DNA of 6,023 bases from an uncultured Peptococcaceae bacterium (GTDB lineage Bacteria; Bacillota; Peptococcia; Peptococcales; Peptococcaceae), in assembly GCA_945949655.1 (NCBI GenBank), contig CAMFFG010000083.1, forward strand, positions 1 through 6,023. The letters run 5' to 3'. A program made the position numbers and the translations under genes. This document shows, piece by piece, positions 6,017 to 6,023 of the stretch; within the stretch, counting starts at the first letter, position 1; each line of letters begins with the position of its first letter. Below the pieces are notes generated by a model. The model ran no database searches, was not told the origin of the DNA, and saw only the letters and a program-made list of their open reading frames with translations.

Positions 6017-6023
6017 ACGGTTT

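Overview
The window looks like chromosomal DNA from an endospore-forming, Gram-positive Firmicute, most likely a member of the Clostridia. The evidence is a GerA-type spore germinant receptor operon, a class A penicillin-binding protein with C-terminal fibronectin type III domains, strong AGGAGG ribosome binding sites, and a tRNA gene without an encoded CCA end. The base composition is moderate to fairly GC-rich, which suits many gut or anaerobic Clostridia, but the genus cannot be named from this sequence. No insertion sequence, phage gene or CRISPR array is visible.

Layout: Positions 1-2101 hold, on the minus strand, gerA and the first 167 codons of a gerB-type permease gene that runs off the left edge. 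The two genes overlap. A 126-base divergent intergenic region (2102-2227) carries a sigma-G-like (forespore) promoter for gerA and a strong sigma-A extended -10 promoter for the gene on the other side. Positions 2228-5065 encode a complete bifunctional PBP1A (glycosyltransferase 51 plus transpeptidase), closed by a hairpin terminator at 5101-5132. Next is a stand-alone tRNA-Pro(GGG) gene (5286-5359) with a near-consensus promoter and a long two-stage hairpin at 5362-5411. That hairpin has an A-run on its left and a T-run on its right, so it can end transcription from both sides. From the right edge a MOSC-domain gene (5582-6016, minus) runs inward, followed 21 bases later by a 29-codon gene for a single-helix membrane peptide (5471-5560, minus) with its own good ribosome binding site.

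How they work together: gerA and gerB would form the membrane part of a nutrient germinant receptor made in the developing spore. The neighbouring PBP1A is a vegetative cell-wall synthase by its promoter, and its link to the ger operon is probably only positional. The MOSC protein belongs to a family that handles molybdenum cofactor or sulfur, but this copy lacks the cysteine typical of the domain. Its co-transcribed microprotein is unassigned and is the most interesting item here.
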